From Terriglobus albidus (lineage in GTDB: Bacteria; Acidobacteriota; Terriglobia; Terriglobales; Acidobacteriaceae): a stretch of 64,000 bases of DNA. Where the stretch lies: the NCBI RefSeq assembly GCF_008000815.1, contig NZ_CP042806.1:5580001-5644000 (forward strand), read 5' to 3'. A model generated the notes under the pieces. It saw only the letters and a program-made list of their open reading frames with translations. It had not been told where the DNA came from and made no database searches. Below are positions 25,086 to 34,406 of this stretch, piece after piece (the stretch's first letter is position 1; the number at the start of each line of letters is the position of its first letter). The position numbers and the translations under genes are program-made.

Positions 25086-28000
25086 TCAGAACAGGTACTT
25101 GATTGCCAGCTGTAGCTCGCGGTTGTTCAAACGGGTTGAGGTGATCTGGCCGAACGTACCATCTCCCAGGTTGGAATCCGGTGTCGACCACTGCGGAGTG
25201 TTGAAGGCGTTGAATGCTTCGAAGCGGATCTGAAGTTGATGGGCCTCGTTGAAAGGCATTGCAACGTTCTTCATCACGGCGAGGTTTACTACGTCGGTTG
25301 CAGGCGACACAAGAGGATTCCGCGTCGACGTCCCATAGTGCAGCGTGCTGAGCGTAAACGCATCCGTATTGAACCAGTTGTCAATGGAGCGATGTGCCAC
25401 CGACAAAGTCGAACCAGGAACCCTGTCGGGACGTTGCCACTGGTTATCCGTATTCTGTCCGTCACTGCTCTGCAGGACATCGTAAGGATTTCCGCTCGCA
25501 AGCTGTACCAGTCCGTTCAATGCCCAGCCGTCGGCCAACAACTTTGCGGCCATCGCATCGCTCTTGTTGAAAGCAGGAAGCTTCCACACGTAGCCCATGG
25601 ATAGGTTGTGCCTTTGGTCAGTCGTTCCGCTTGCCCACTCATGCGGGTTGCGAGGGTTCTGACACCCGCAGCCGCCGCCATTCGTATCAAAGGCCTGGTT
25701 ATCCAGCTCATGAGACAACGTGTACGCAGCCGTAAAGCTCAGCCCTTTGGTGAACCGATGCTCGAAGTGCATCTGCAAACCGTTGTAGTTCGATGCTCCA
25801 TCGAAATCCTGATAGCGGATCCGAGCGAAGGTATTGTAGGGCCGTCGCCCCTGGACCGGATTGACCAGGTCGCCCGGCGCAGGCGAGTTGAAATTCTTGA
25901 TACTGCTGTCGATATGGCTGCCATTCACACCGACGTAGCTTACGTCCAGCACATTGGATCCGAACTGTTTTGAAACAGTCAGATTGTAGGTTTGCAGATA
26001 GAGGTCCGGGCGCCTACGATCCGCAGGAAGAGTTACGGCATTGAAATAAGGATTCGCGGGATAGAGCGAGGCCGGCACGGGGTTCTGAATCGTCGCAACC
26101 GGATTGCTGCTGGGATTGGTTATGGTGAGACTGCCTGCCGTTGGAGGATTCAGCTGCAGGATGTTGATATTGTCGAACTGTCCGCCATAGTAGAAGATTC
26201 CGTATCCACCGCGAACCACCATCGTAGGTGTCACACTGTAGGCAAAGCCCAATCGCGGCCCGAAGTCTTTATGGGTGATCGACCAGATGTTGTTCAACCG
26301 TTGGCCCGGAGCCGGCGTGAATACCGGCACAGCGCCACTGAAGTCGAGCGTACGGCTGACGTTGTTCACATCAACCGGCGGAGCGAACAGGTCATAACGA
26401 ATGCCAAGATTGACCGTCAGTTTTGAGTTCACACGCCAGTTGTCCTGCACGTAGTAAGCCGAGCGCCATTGCCGGGCCTTTGTGATCGGAACACCTTCAG
26501 GAGTAAGGCTGGTGCGTGGGAAACCGAGCATGAAGTCCGCAGCGGGATCCCCGGTGATATCTCCGGTGAAGTCCATCTCTCCAAAGGGCGTGTTGTTCGT
26601 CGTCGCGTCGTCGAGCACATAGCGGATGTCGGTGCCGAAGATCAGTGTGTGTTTGCCATGGGTCCACGTCAGATTGTCGGCAAGCTGATAGGTCCGGCTG
26701 TAATCAAGATTCGATGCTGCGAGGTCGTCACCCATGCCCAGATATCCAGCGATATTGAGGATGGGGAAGCCTTCTTCATTGGGATTCAGAGGCCGGCCAT
26801 TCGGACCGCCGACTTTGAACCCATTGATCCCTAGAGATTCAACTGTAAAACCCGTGCCAGTCCGCGTACTCGACTGCTTCACGTGTTCGAGGTTCGTGCC
26901 GGCGCGAAGCTCGTTGAGCAGCTTCGGCGAGAAGATATGGAGATATTGCAGCGCAACGTTGTGGATTGGATATGTACCGGTGAAGTGAAAGTTAGGATTC
27001 ACATCAGTCACCGGAAAGTCGCGGATGGCATAGATGTAATGGAGGAATACCTGGTCGCGGTCGCTGAACTTGTGATCGAGCCGAACGATACCCTGGTTTA
27101 CACTCAACCGGCCAGAGTTGACCCCAGCATAGTTCGTACTGCCACTGCTGTTTGGCAGGGGCATATACGTATTGATGATGTTCTGGGCTACGGCATTCAC
27201 TGGAATCTGGTTGTTTGGGTATGGGTTACCGGTAAACGGGTTAATGATGGGAGTCGATGAGGCGGAAAAATCGCCTTTGCGCTGCGCCGGCGTCAGAACA
27301 TTCGCCGTCGATGGAAACTCCTCAATGGAGCGAAGGCTTTCATAACTGAGAAAGAAAAAGGTATTGTCCTTGATGATCGGACCACCAACTGTTGCTCCAA
27401 ATTGATTCTGCTTCAATACATTTTTCGAAAGCGGAGCGGGGCGGAAGTAGTTACGCGCATCGACTGCATCATTACGAATGAATTCGAATGCGCTGCCGTG
27501 GAATTTATTCGTTCCCGACTTCAACTGGATATTTACATTCGAGCCGGCACTTCCACCGTACTCCGCGGAGTAGTTGCCGGTTTGCACGGTGAACTCTTCG
27601 ATTGCGTCGATGGAAGGATAGAGATTCACATACGCATGCCGATTGTTCACCATCGTGATGCCATCGACGTTGATCTGCCCCCAGGTCGAGCGGCCGCCAT
27701 TGGAAGATATGGCGGAACCGTCGGTGCTCGATGAATGAAGATCGGGATTGTAGACACTGACACCCGGGGTCAACACGGCGAGATCATCGAACTTCCTTCC
27801 ATTCAACGGAAGATTCTGGGTTCGTTCTGTATCGATCACTGCGCCCAGCGAGGCATTCTCGCTCTGCAATAAAGGCTGACTGGCTTCGACCTGCACAGTC
27901 TGGTCCGATGCACCGGCACTTAACGTAAAGTCGATCTTTTCCTGTTGATTGAGAGTCAGGACGATCCCAGTCTTTTTCTGCCTTGCGAATCCCTGGGCTT

Positions 28001-28244
28001 CAATCGCAACATCATAGGTTCCCGGAGCAAGATAGCGGACAGCGTACTGGCCTTCGCTGCCCGTGACGATGGCCTTTCGGGTGCCTGTCGCAGGAGACGT
28101 GATCGTGATTGTCGCGCCAGGCAAGACTGCACCTGAACTATCCGTGGCCGTTCCCAGAATGCCGGTGTCAAAGGATTGACACCAAAGCGGACAGGCCATT
28201 GCAAAACACAGTATTGTCGCCAGAAAAGCGAGACGGGTACACAT
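25086..28244 (-). CDS. Oar-like TonB-dependent outer-membrane receptor
   Basis: 1052 residues. A Sec signal (ends PLWCQS) is followed by a carboxypeptidase-like regulatory Ig domain (about residues 25-115: GTATDSSGAVLPGATITITSPATGTRK), the plug (about 120-250: NLPLNGRKFDDLAVLTPGVS, GQINVDGITMVNNR) and a large beta barrel ending in the aromatic LQLAIKYLF needed for BAM insertion. AGGAGG lies about 10 bases before the ATG. Acidobacteria have many such receptors, thought to import oligosaccharides or other polymers. Next upstream are a dehydratase and an SDR gene, suggesting sugar-acid or glycan uptake. Confidence 0.93.
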   Translation of the reverse strand: MCTRLAFLATILCFAMACPLWCQSFDTGILGTATDSSGAVLPGATITITSPATGTRKAIVTGSEGQYAVRYLAPGTYDVAIEAQGFARQKKTGIVLTLNQQEKIDFTLSAGASDQTVQVEASQPLLQSENASLGAVIDTERTQNLPLNGRKFDDLAVLTPGVSVYNPDLHSSSTDGSAISSNGGRSTWGQINVDGITMVNNRHAYVNLYPSIDAIEEFTVQTGNYSAEYGGSAGSNVNIQLKSGTNKFHGSAFEFIRNDAVDARNYFRPAPLSKNVLKQNQFGATVGGPIIKDNTFFFLSYESLRSIEEFPSTANVLTPAQRKGDFSASSTPIINPFTGNPYPNNQIPVNAVAQNIINTYMPLPNSSGSTNYAGVNSGRLSVNQGIVRLDHKFSDRDQVFLHYIYAIRDFPVTDVNPNFHFTGTYPIHNVALQYLHIFSPKLLNELRAGTNLEHVKQSSTRTGTGFTVESLGINGFKVGGPNGRPLNPNEEGFPILNIAGYLGMGDDLAASNLDYSRTYQLADNLTWTHGKHTLIFGTDIRYVLDDATTNNTPFGEMDFTGDITGDPAADFMLGFPRTSLTPEGVPITKARQWRSAYYVQDNWRVNSKLTVNLGIRYDLFAPPVDVNNVSRTLDFSGAVPVFTPAPGQRLNNIWSITHKDFGPRLGFAYSVTPTMVVRGGYGIFYYGGQFDNINILQLNPPTAGSLTITNPSSNPVATIQNPVPASLYPANPYFNAVTLPADRRRPDLYLQTYNLTVSKQFGSNVLDVSYVGVNGSHIDSSIKNFNSPAPGDLVNPVQGRRPYNTFARIRYQDFDGASNYNGLQMHFEHRFTKGLSFTAAYTLSHELDNQAFDTNGGGCGCQNPRNPHEWASGTTDQRHNLSMGYVWKLPAFNKSDAMAAKLLADGWALNGLVQLASGNPYDVLQSSDGQNTDNQWQRPDRVPGSTLSVAHRSIDNWFNTDAFTLSTLHYGTSTRNPLVSPATDVVNLAVMKNVAMPFNEAHQLQIRFEAFNAFNTPQWSTPDSNLGDGTFGQITSTRLNNRELQLAIKYLF

Positions 28245-28357
28245 CGGGGGAGACCCTCCTGAGCATTGAGTTTGCGTTCAGAGATGGGGAAGCAACGCTT
28301 TAGCGCGGTACGATGTCTACGATTTCAACTATTAAGGACTTGTTACGACGATGGGCG

Positions 28358-28363
28358 ATTATA
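28358..28363 (-). promoter_or_regulatory. candidate -10 box for the TonB-dependent receptor gene
   Basis: A perfect TATAAT on the minus strand about 115 bases before the receptor start. No good -35 is visible at 16-18 bases, so an activator may be needed. The rest of the 374-bp gap 28245-28618 has an A/T-rich stretch (about 28425-28450) but no gene. Confidence 0.35.
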
Positions 28364-28618
28364 GTCATGCCATGGTCGTCCGAGGACAGGGGCAAATGAC
28401 CTAGTAAACGCTAGGAAATTCCTGCTTATAAATTTTATTGATCAATAGGTGAAAGTAATTTTTTGCCGGTAACACGGCAGATCCGCGGCCCAATACACGT
28501 ACCGACAAACGTACTCGAGGTCTGCTTCTGTATACCCATCCCATTTCGAATGATGACAACAGTGCTTACCACTCATTGAATCGGAGTTGCGATGCTGATG
28601 TATGGAACATCACAAATC

Positions 28619-29920
28619 TCAATGGTCGCGTACGGAGCCGTCTGTCGCATCCCACATCTCCGGGAACTTCCATTCCGGGATGCCGCGCTCATTGTCGATG
28701 AGGTTGTCATCCAGCTCGATGCCGAGCCCTGGCCCGTCCAGATTGCCCTTCAGGACAATATTGCCCTCGGTCATCACGAATGGCTTTTTGATGTAGCTCT
28801 TCCCCATCGGGCTGCGCTGCACATTGGGCGGCCCTCCCTTCACCGCCTGCAGCGACGGCACCTCATGTGCGAGGAAGTTCGGGATCGACGCCGCCACATG
28901 CATTGAGGCGGCAAAGCCCACCACACCTTCCTTCGAGTGCGGCAGCATATCGGCATAAAAGGCCTCCGCGAGCGTGGCAACCGCCTTCAGCTCGGTGATG
29001 CCGCCCACATGCGTAACGTCCGGCTGCAGCAGTTGCGCCGCGCCGGCCGTCAGCAGGTCACGGAACTGCCACTTCGTCACCATGCGCTCGCCCGTGGCGA
29101 AGGGGAACACTGTCTTCTTCGCCATCTCCGCCATCAAAGGCAGGTTCTGGAACTGGATCGGCTCCTCATAGAACCAGGGGCGGAAGGGCTCGAGCGCCTT
29201 GATGATCTCCATCGCGGCGGGCGGCTCATGCTCGCCATGCATCTCGATGCCCAGGTCGAAGTCGGGACCGACGAGCTCGCGGATCGCCTTTACCTTTTCG
29301 ACAAAGCCGTCGATGTAGTACGGGCTCTCAGACGAGCGTGACAGCCGGCCTCGTGTGGACGAGACGCTGGTCTTCATCGACCGGTAGCCCTGGGCGAGCA
29401 CGTGGGTTCGGGTTTCTTCGACACTCTCGGCCTGGCCGTAGCATTTGATGCGATCCCGCGTGGGGCCACCCAGAAGGTCATAGATTGGAACTCCCAGAGC
29501 CTTGCCCTTGATGTCCCACATCGCGATATCGACCGCGCCCAGCGCGGAGGTGAGGACAATATCGCCGCGATAGAACGCGTGCCGGTAGATCGCCTGCCAG
29601 TGGTGTGCCGGCCGGCGTGCGTCCTTGCCGATGAGGTAGGGCTCGATCTCCTTGATGGCGGCGACCACCGTGGGGATGCGTCCCTCCACAGTGCCCTCGC
29701 CGATACCGGTGATACCGGCATCGGTGTGCATCTTGATAAAGATGCTGCGCAGCGAGTTGACCGGGATGATCTCGAGTCCGGTTATCTTGATCTCGTCGCG
29801 CGGGTCGGCCAAAGCGGAGGCGTGGTTCACCGGCTGCGCGGCAAGGTTGCGCTCGCTCGCGAGCAGGCCGCCCAAGCCCATGGCGGCGGTTTTCATCCAG
29901 GTGCGGCGTGACTGGGCCAT
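28619..29920 (-). CDS. Tat-exported enolase-superfamily (mandelate racemase / sugar-acid dehydratase) protein
   Basis: About 433 residues from the ATG at 29920 (MAQSRRTWMKT), with a GAGGG site. The frame is open to 30073, but that part is the MITE-like repeat. A twin-arginine signal (SRRTWMKTAAMGLGG) precedes the enolase N-domain. Metal ligands by position: Glu in GIEMHGEHEP (usually Asp in DxH), Glu in WFYEEPI, Glu in ATGERM; the acid/base His is in LPHSKEG. This fits galactonate- or gluconate-type dehydratases. Export of such an enzyme is unusual outside this phylum. Clustered with an SDR and a TonB receptor. Confidence 0.88.
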   Translation of the reverse strand: MAQSRRTWMKTAAMGLGGLLASERNLAAQPVNHASALADPRDEIKITGLEIIPVNSLRSIFIKMHTDAGITGIGEGTVEGRIPTVVAAIKEIEPYLIGKDARRPAHHWQAIYRHAFYRGDIVLTSALGAVDIAMWDIKGKALGVPIYDLLGGPTRDRIKCYGQAESVEETRTHVLAQGYRSMKTSVSSTRGRLSRSSESPYYIDGFVEKVKAIRELVGPDFDLGIEMHGEHEPPAAMEIIKALEPFRPWFYEEPIQFQNLPLMAEMAKKTVFPFATGERMVTKWQFRDLLTAGAAQLLQPDVTHVGGITELKAVATLAEAFYADMLPHSKEGVVGFAASMHVAASIPNFLAHEVPSLQAVKGGPPNVQRSPMGKSYIKKPFVMTEGNIVLKGNLDGPGLGIELDDNLIDNERGIPEWKFPEMWDATDGSVRDH

Positions 29921-29955
29921 CGGCGATTCCCTCGGTGTGATTCCAGGAAACGCTG

Positions 29956-30067
29956 GAGCATTTTTCCTGTAAGTGTAGTGTAGGGTTTCCGCATCTATGG
30001 GCGTTTTCCGCAATGAAAACGCCACTGTACTCCCCTCCCGGGATACCCAGCAACAGGAAAAGTGCTC
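29956..30067 (-). mobile_element. MITE-like element, copy 1
   Basis: 112 bp with terminal inverted repeats GAGCATTTTTCCTGT (left, 29956-29970) and its near-complement ending GTGCTC (right). The inside matches, in opposite orientation, the element at 35976-36086. TA follows the right end, TG precedes the left. It lies just upstream of the enolase-superfamily gene and supplies the false N-terminal extension of its reading frame. Confidence 0.75.
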
Positions 30068-30276
30068 TATCACCTGCGCCGTGAGAACGTCATCATGCAG
30101 CGTACCGGCTCGTGGTAAAGGCTGTAGGAATTTTCCTGTGGCGCTTGTCAGTAGTTACCTGATCATTTCCGGTAAGACGGCTTCGCGGAACTCATGCGGA
30201 TCAACGAGTGCATTCGCTATTTGGCACCAACCCGGAAGTATCTCTGACGAGGAGAGCGTTTATCGGAACTTTGAGA

Positions 30277-31047
30277 TCAGCGGATCGAGTAGCCACCATC
30301 GACGACCACCGTGGTCCCCGTGACGAAATCGGATGCTCGCGACGCTAAGAACACCGCAGCCCCAGCAAGCTCTTCCGCCTGCCCCCACCGCCCCGCGGGA
30401 GTCCGCAGCATGATTTCATTATGCATCGCGGGCATCGTTTTCACCGGAGCAGTCATCTCCGTCTCGAACCATCCCGGTGCGATCGCGTTCACTTGAACGT
30501 TCCCCGGAGCAAACTCGATCGCCATCGACTTCGTGAGTTGGATAATCGCTCCCTTCGCGGCGCTATATGAAGGGATAAGCCCCGACCCGAAAAACGAGTA
30601 CATGCTTCCGATATTGATGATCTTGCCCGCCCTGCGACTGAGCATCCCCCTGGCAGCGATCTTGGATAGAAGAAACGTTGCATGCAGATGAGTTGCGATT
30701 ACGTTGTCCCAGTCGGCATCTGCTTCGTTCATGATGCCGCCGCTCAGAGAGACATTCCCGGCGTTGTTGACGAGAATGTCGACAGCCCCCAGTTTCGCTT
30801 CCACGGCTTCGAAGGCTGGGGCAAGATCGTCCCGCCGGGTAAGATCGAGTGCCACGGCCGTACAAGGAACGCCAGCTTCTCGAAGCTCTTGCAGCACGGC
30901 GTTGTTCTTGGCTTCGGTTCTGCCCAGCACTGCAACAGCGGCACCCGCCCTGGCTAGTCCCAAAGCGATTCCGCGACCGAGACCACCGTTACCGCCGGTA
31001 ACGACAGCGACTTTGCCCTTTAAATCAAACAGCTCGCCATTCGACAT
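30277..31047 (-). CDS. SDR-family dehydrogenase (KduD / gluconate dehydrogenase-like)
   Basis: About 256 residues from the ATG at 31047 (MSNGELFDLKG), which has GGAGG at 8 bases; 31059 is an alternative. Classical SDR features: TGGNGGLGRG for NAD(P), NNAG, the Ser in IGSMYS, and YSAAK with catalytic Tyr and Lys. The ending FVTGTTVVVDGGYSIR is typical. Closest in pattern to 2-deoxy-D-gluconate or gluconate 5-dehydrogenases, which suits the sugar-acid dehydratase next to it. A 204-bp gap separates the two. Confidence 0.9.
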   Translation of the reverse strand: MSNGELFDLKGKVAVVTGGNGGLGRGIALGLARAGAAVAVLGRTEAKNNAVLQELREAGVPCTAVALDLTRRDDLAPAFEAVEAKLGAVDILVNNAGNVSLSGGIMNEADADWDNVIATHLHATFLLSKIAARGMLSRRAGKIINIGSMYSFFGSGLIPSYSAAKGAIIQLTKSMAIEFAPGNVQVNAIAPGWFETEMTAPVKTMPAMHNEIMLRTPAGRWGQAEELAGAAVFLASRASDFVTGTTVVVDGGYSIR

Positions 31048-31351
31048 CACAACCTCCATTGCGAGTCCGGAAGATCAGTTCCGCCTCATAACGATGTGTG
31101 AACAGACTGATCCTACTACGAGCCGCCGACCTCAAAGCCTCAACCAAAGGACTGGAAAAATCTGGCCGCATTAAGTACCGGGAAGCCGGCTTACCGGAAG
31201 TGACCGGTTTGTGACGGGAAAAGCCTTTATCAGGATTGAATTTATGTTCAGCTGCCTTCTGGCCAGAAGACCTCGGTAATCGCAGATCGGTTGTGCTCAA
31301 GAATCCAGTTGACTTCGGACCGGTCCCGCGAACGGCAGACATAGGCGTTCG

Positions 31352-32101
31352 CTACGGTTGTGCTCGGCGCGTTGCCTTTCGCCGTACGGCGGATTTTGCT
31401 ATCTGCTTCCCGCACGAGGGCGGGACGTTGGCCATCTGCTTTGCGAAGACATGGTAGCTTTGTGTGCCCGGTTGCAGCGTGGACCAGTAACTGCTGCGGG
31501 AGAGCAGAGGCTTATCATGGTCGATGATTTGGGTCTTCAGTATCCGCATTCCGCAGGCAAGATTGCGCTCAGGCTGAAGGATCGTGCGGGCTGGGTCTTT
31601 GAGACCGAGCCGGCTGTCGGCCTGCCAATCGAAGTTACAGCCGTAGGTTTCTCCGTCCTGATAAGAAAGTTGCAACAGGCCTTCCTGCCGCATGGGACGG
31701 CGCGTGATCTTATCCGTCTTCGCAACGGCGGGCTGCGTGTGTTGGGCGGTTGCCTCGGGTTTCAGGCCTGCTTCAGCGGCCGCCATGGCCTGTATCGTGT
31801 ACGCCCAGAACGCCCGCTTGTCGGCTTCTGACGCGGCGGAGAAGGCCGGGCAGTACGACTCTACAGCCTTTGCAGCCTTGGCAGACAACATTTCAGGCGG
31901 GAGATTCTTCTCAATGAAGGTATCCCAGACTTGTGTCCACGCGTTCTCGGTACCCAGCTCGTCCTTCTTTTCAGAGAGCGGAGTAGCGGGTGCAGGCTTG
32001 ACCGCGGGCTGAATGGGCGCGGGCGGTGGGGTCTGAGACTGCTTGCAGCCAGTAACGGATAAAACAATCGTGAGTAAGACAGAGCCGGCGCGGTATAGCA
32101 T
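31352..32101 (-). CDS. lipoprotein with lysozyme / lytic-transglycosylase-like domain
   Basis: 249 residues. A lipoprotein signal with lipobox SVTGC gives a lipidated Cys near residue 19. A Pro-rich linker (PPPAPIQPAVKPAPATP) is followed by a helical domain with AEAGLKPEA, QEGLLQLSYQD and RNLACGMRILKTQI, the usual order of SLT-type motifs with the catalytic Glu expected in the first. The tail is very basic (AVRRKATRRAQP). It probably acts on peptidoglycan; similarity is partial, so the enzymatic role is uncertain. Confidence 0.72.
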   Translation of the reverse strand: MLYRAGSVLLTIVLSVTGCKQSQTPPPAPIQPAVKPAPATPLSEKKDELGTENAWTQVWDTFIEKNLPPEMLSAKAAKAVESYCPAFSAASEADKRAFWAYTIQAMAAAEAGLKPEATAQHTQPAVAKTDKITRRPMRQEGLLQLSYQDGETYGCNFDWQADSRLGLKDPARTILQPERNLACGMRILKTQIIDHDKPLLSRSSYWSTLQPGTQSYHVFAKQMANVPPSCGKQIAKSAVRRKATRRAQP

Positions 32102-32126
32102 AGTCGGTGAATTCCAGGCGAAACAG

Positions 32127-32894
32127 CTACTCGACCTTGCTTGCTTTATTCAGCAGCACCACGTGAGAGAAGACTCCCGTGTCGGGCGTGGTTGGGAGAT
32201 GCGAACAGAAACCAATGCCCACATAAAACGGTGCGTCGAAGTGCATTGTCAGCGGAGGCCCAAGCGGGTGCATCGGTTCACCCTTAATCGACGCGTAAAT
32301 CGTGATCTCATCACCCTTCTTCCTGATCCCGATCCGCTGAGCAATCACTCCGTTGAGGGTGCCGCCAAAACGATATTCCATGTCGCTCATCTGCGCGCCT
32401 TTTTCCGGACGATCGGCTAAGTGAATCATGCCAGTGCCGTGCATACCGACCATGGCTTCCTTCGAGTCGTCCTCAAGTGTCTGCCGGACTACCAGCACGA
32501 CCTTGCGATCGCCGTAACCGCCAGTCTTCGGAAAACTGGTATTCGCCGCAAGAGAGACATCGCCGGACATCCTCTTGAAGAGAAAATGGAACTCGTCCCG
32601 CTGGTACCAAATGTTGTATCCGGCCGAGGTCACCGTATATTGCCCGATGGACTTGTCGTATCTGCCGCTGCCTTCCACAAGCGCGCCACCCACGTCCGCC
32701 TGCCCATCGAAGATGCCGATGGGCATATTGTCGATCCGGCTGGATCGGTGGAAATCGGAAGGTGGAGGCACCTGCTTATGCGTCGGCGAGCCGGGCAGCG
32801 CCCAGTCCGGCGCCTGCGGTTGCTGTGCTGTCGACAGAAGGCTGAGTGGTCCTATGAGTAATGCAAATGCAGCGCAATAAGCATGCTTTCTCAT
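32127..32894 (-). CDS. secreted concanavalin-like (DUF1349-type) beta protein
   Basis: 255 residues with a Sec signal ending LSTAQQ. The mature part has IGIFDGQADVGGALVEGSGRYDKSIGQYTVTSAGYNIWYQRDEFHFLFKRMSGDVSLAANTSF, a jelly-roll pattern seen in acidobacterial proteins often found with TolB/biopolymer-transport annotations. Likely a periplasmic carbohydrate-binding or accessory domain. The gene is 25 bp from the lipoprotein gene and in the same direction, so the two may be cotranscribed. The following 350 bp (32895-33245) holds no gene I can support. Confidence 0.72.
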   Translation of the reverse strand: MRKHAYCAAFALLIGPLSLLSTAQQPQAPDWALPGSPTHKQVPPPSDFHRSSRIDNMPIGIFDGQADVGGALVEGSGRYDKSIGQYTVTSAGYNIWYQRDEFHFLFKRMSGDVSLAANTSFPKTGGYGDRKVVLVVRQTLEDDSKEAMVGMHGTGMIHLADRPEKGAQMSDMEYRFGGTLNGVIAQRIGIRKKGDEITIYASIKGEPMHPLGPPLTMHFDAPFYVGIGFCSHLPTTPDTGVFSHVVLLNKASKVE

Positions 32895-33245
32895 CGCCTC
32901 AGCACTCTAGCAGATGGTGGTGAGAAGTTGCCACGAACTTACAAACACTATGGATAGACGGTCAGACCATTTCCTCCGCCTGCCCAACCCGAAGGGACGC
33001 GAGTTAGTTTATGCGTAAACGAGGATCAAGCTGTGATCGAGTGGTCTTGGATACCGCAGTCCGCACTGCGAAAGCTCATGGTTCAATAACCTTCCAAAAT
33101 CGCGCGCATGATCCATGCTCGACAGATGTAATAAGCCCTCATAATGTCGGCTTGTGGTCACCAACGCCTCAACTGACGAGAAGAGCGTTTAGCGGGACCA
33201 ATCCTCCGCACCATTCCAGCCCCCACTCACCTATGTCATCGGTAA

Positions 33246-34259
33246 TCAGAACCGGTAATCCGGCTTAAGTTCACAGCGGTAGACCGCAGTCTTCTCTTTC
33301 TCCGGTCCGGTCCGAACATTACAGACGGCCCAACTCAAGTTCAGGTGCGGACCCAGCGGGAATACCATGGGAGAGCCATCGATCTCACCCTGAAGGCTCA
33401 CGCCTTCCTGAGTAGGTGGCAGGGTAAAGTTGAGCGTCCGACCGAAGATGACAGGGTACAGTTCACGGACGTTGGAACTGATTGTCGTGCGATAGACCTC
33501 AGCCTCCATCAGGAAGGTGGCTGTGTCCGACCAGTTCAGAGCTGCAACCCGGATGTTGCGGCCGCCATGAATAAATCCACTTGTGTCGATCCGGGTAAAC
33601 GGGCACGGCCCTGCAATGCAGGAGGCTCTGACATTCTCGAACGTATTGTCCGCTCCAGCATCCAGCGACGCAGATCCCCAGGATGCCTTCCACTTCCCGT
33701 CCGGGGAACAAGGAGACTGATTTTCGCAGGGGACATTTCCTTTATTGATGACCTGAAAGGTCTTGACCGCGCTACCCACATTCGTCTCGGTCCTGGAGTT
33801 CGTCGTATATCTCACCCGGATGTTGGAAACCACCTTTTCCGGGCGTCTGGGCCCGGCTGCGATCTTCGCAGGAACCGGGATCATTGACGCAATGTATAGC
33901 TCGTTCTGGGTCTCCAATCTTCCAGTTTGCACATTTAAGTCAAGCGGTTCATAGGATGCATGCCGGAAACTGACCGTGACAGGCTTTCCGGACAGCACTC
34001 CTTTTTGCAGGACAATCTTGAAATATCCCGAAGCTTCGGACTGAGTCGTGGCACTCTTCACGCCATCCGATGCGGTGATCGCAACACCTGCGATTGGCAG
34101 TTCCTTCTCCGTGTCAGCATCGCGCTGGATTACTGCGCCTTCAATTGTGATCGATCGATGCACTGAGATTGATCTTAGCCAGTGCGCGCGCAGCAACAGC
34201 GCAATGACCACGGCTGCCAGAACTACGATCGTCGCCCAGATAATCTTCTTTCCCGTCAT
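33246..34259 (-). CDS. membrane-anchored protein with carboxypeptidase-like regulatory domain
   Basis: 337 residues. One N-terminal TM (IIWATIVVLAAVVIALLLRAHWL) anchors it. Residues about 35-115 are a CarboxypepD_reg-like Ig domain (ITIEGAVIQRDADTEKELPIAGVAITASDG...GYFKIVLQKG). The rest is beta-rich with paired Cys (VPCENQSPCSPDG, SCIAGPCPFTR). No catalytic motif. Function unknown; it may bind a ligand at the cell surface or in the periplasm. It is divergent from the glucoamylase-family gene. Confidence 0.75.
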   Translation of the reverse strand: MTGKKIIWATIVVLAAVVIALLLRAHWLRSISVHRSITIEGAVIQRDADTEKELPIAGVAITASDGVKSATTQSEASGYFKIVLQKGVLSGKPVTVSFRHASYEPLDLNVQTGRLETQNELYIASMIPVPAKIAAGPRRPEKVVSNIRVRYTTNSRTETNVGSAVKTFQVINKGNVPCENQSPCSPDGKWKASWGSASLDAGADNTFENVRASCIAGPCPFTRIDTSGFIHGGRNIRVAALNWSDTATFLMEAEVYRTTISSNVRELYPVIFGRTLNFTLPPTQEGVSLQGEIDGSPMVFPLGPHLNLSWAVCNVRTGPEKEKTAVYRCELKPDYRF

Positions 34260-34406
34260 GCAACACCAGCAAACAAAGAGTTGGACTGCAACTCAGAGTA
34301 CATGCTACCCAAGGCCCAGGGGCTGCTCTGATACAACGCACTCGTGCATCTATTATTCAATACAAAGCGTTGCTCGGAATCAGTTGGGCAATTACGGGTG
34401 GCCTGA

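Noticed and set aside
29921-30073. N-terminal 51 codons of the enolase-superfamily frame
   Set aside because: They come mostly from the MITE-like element, and a Tat signal with its own ribosome-binding site starts at 29920.
33011-33268. Possible 85-residue gene in the gap before the carboxypeptidase-domain gene
   Set aside because: No ribosome-binding site, no recognisable protein pattern, and its end runs into the opposite-strand gene.
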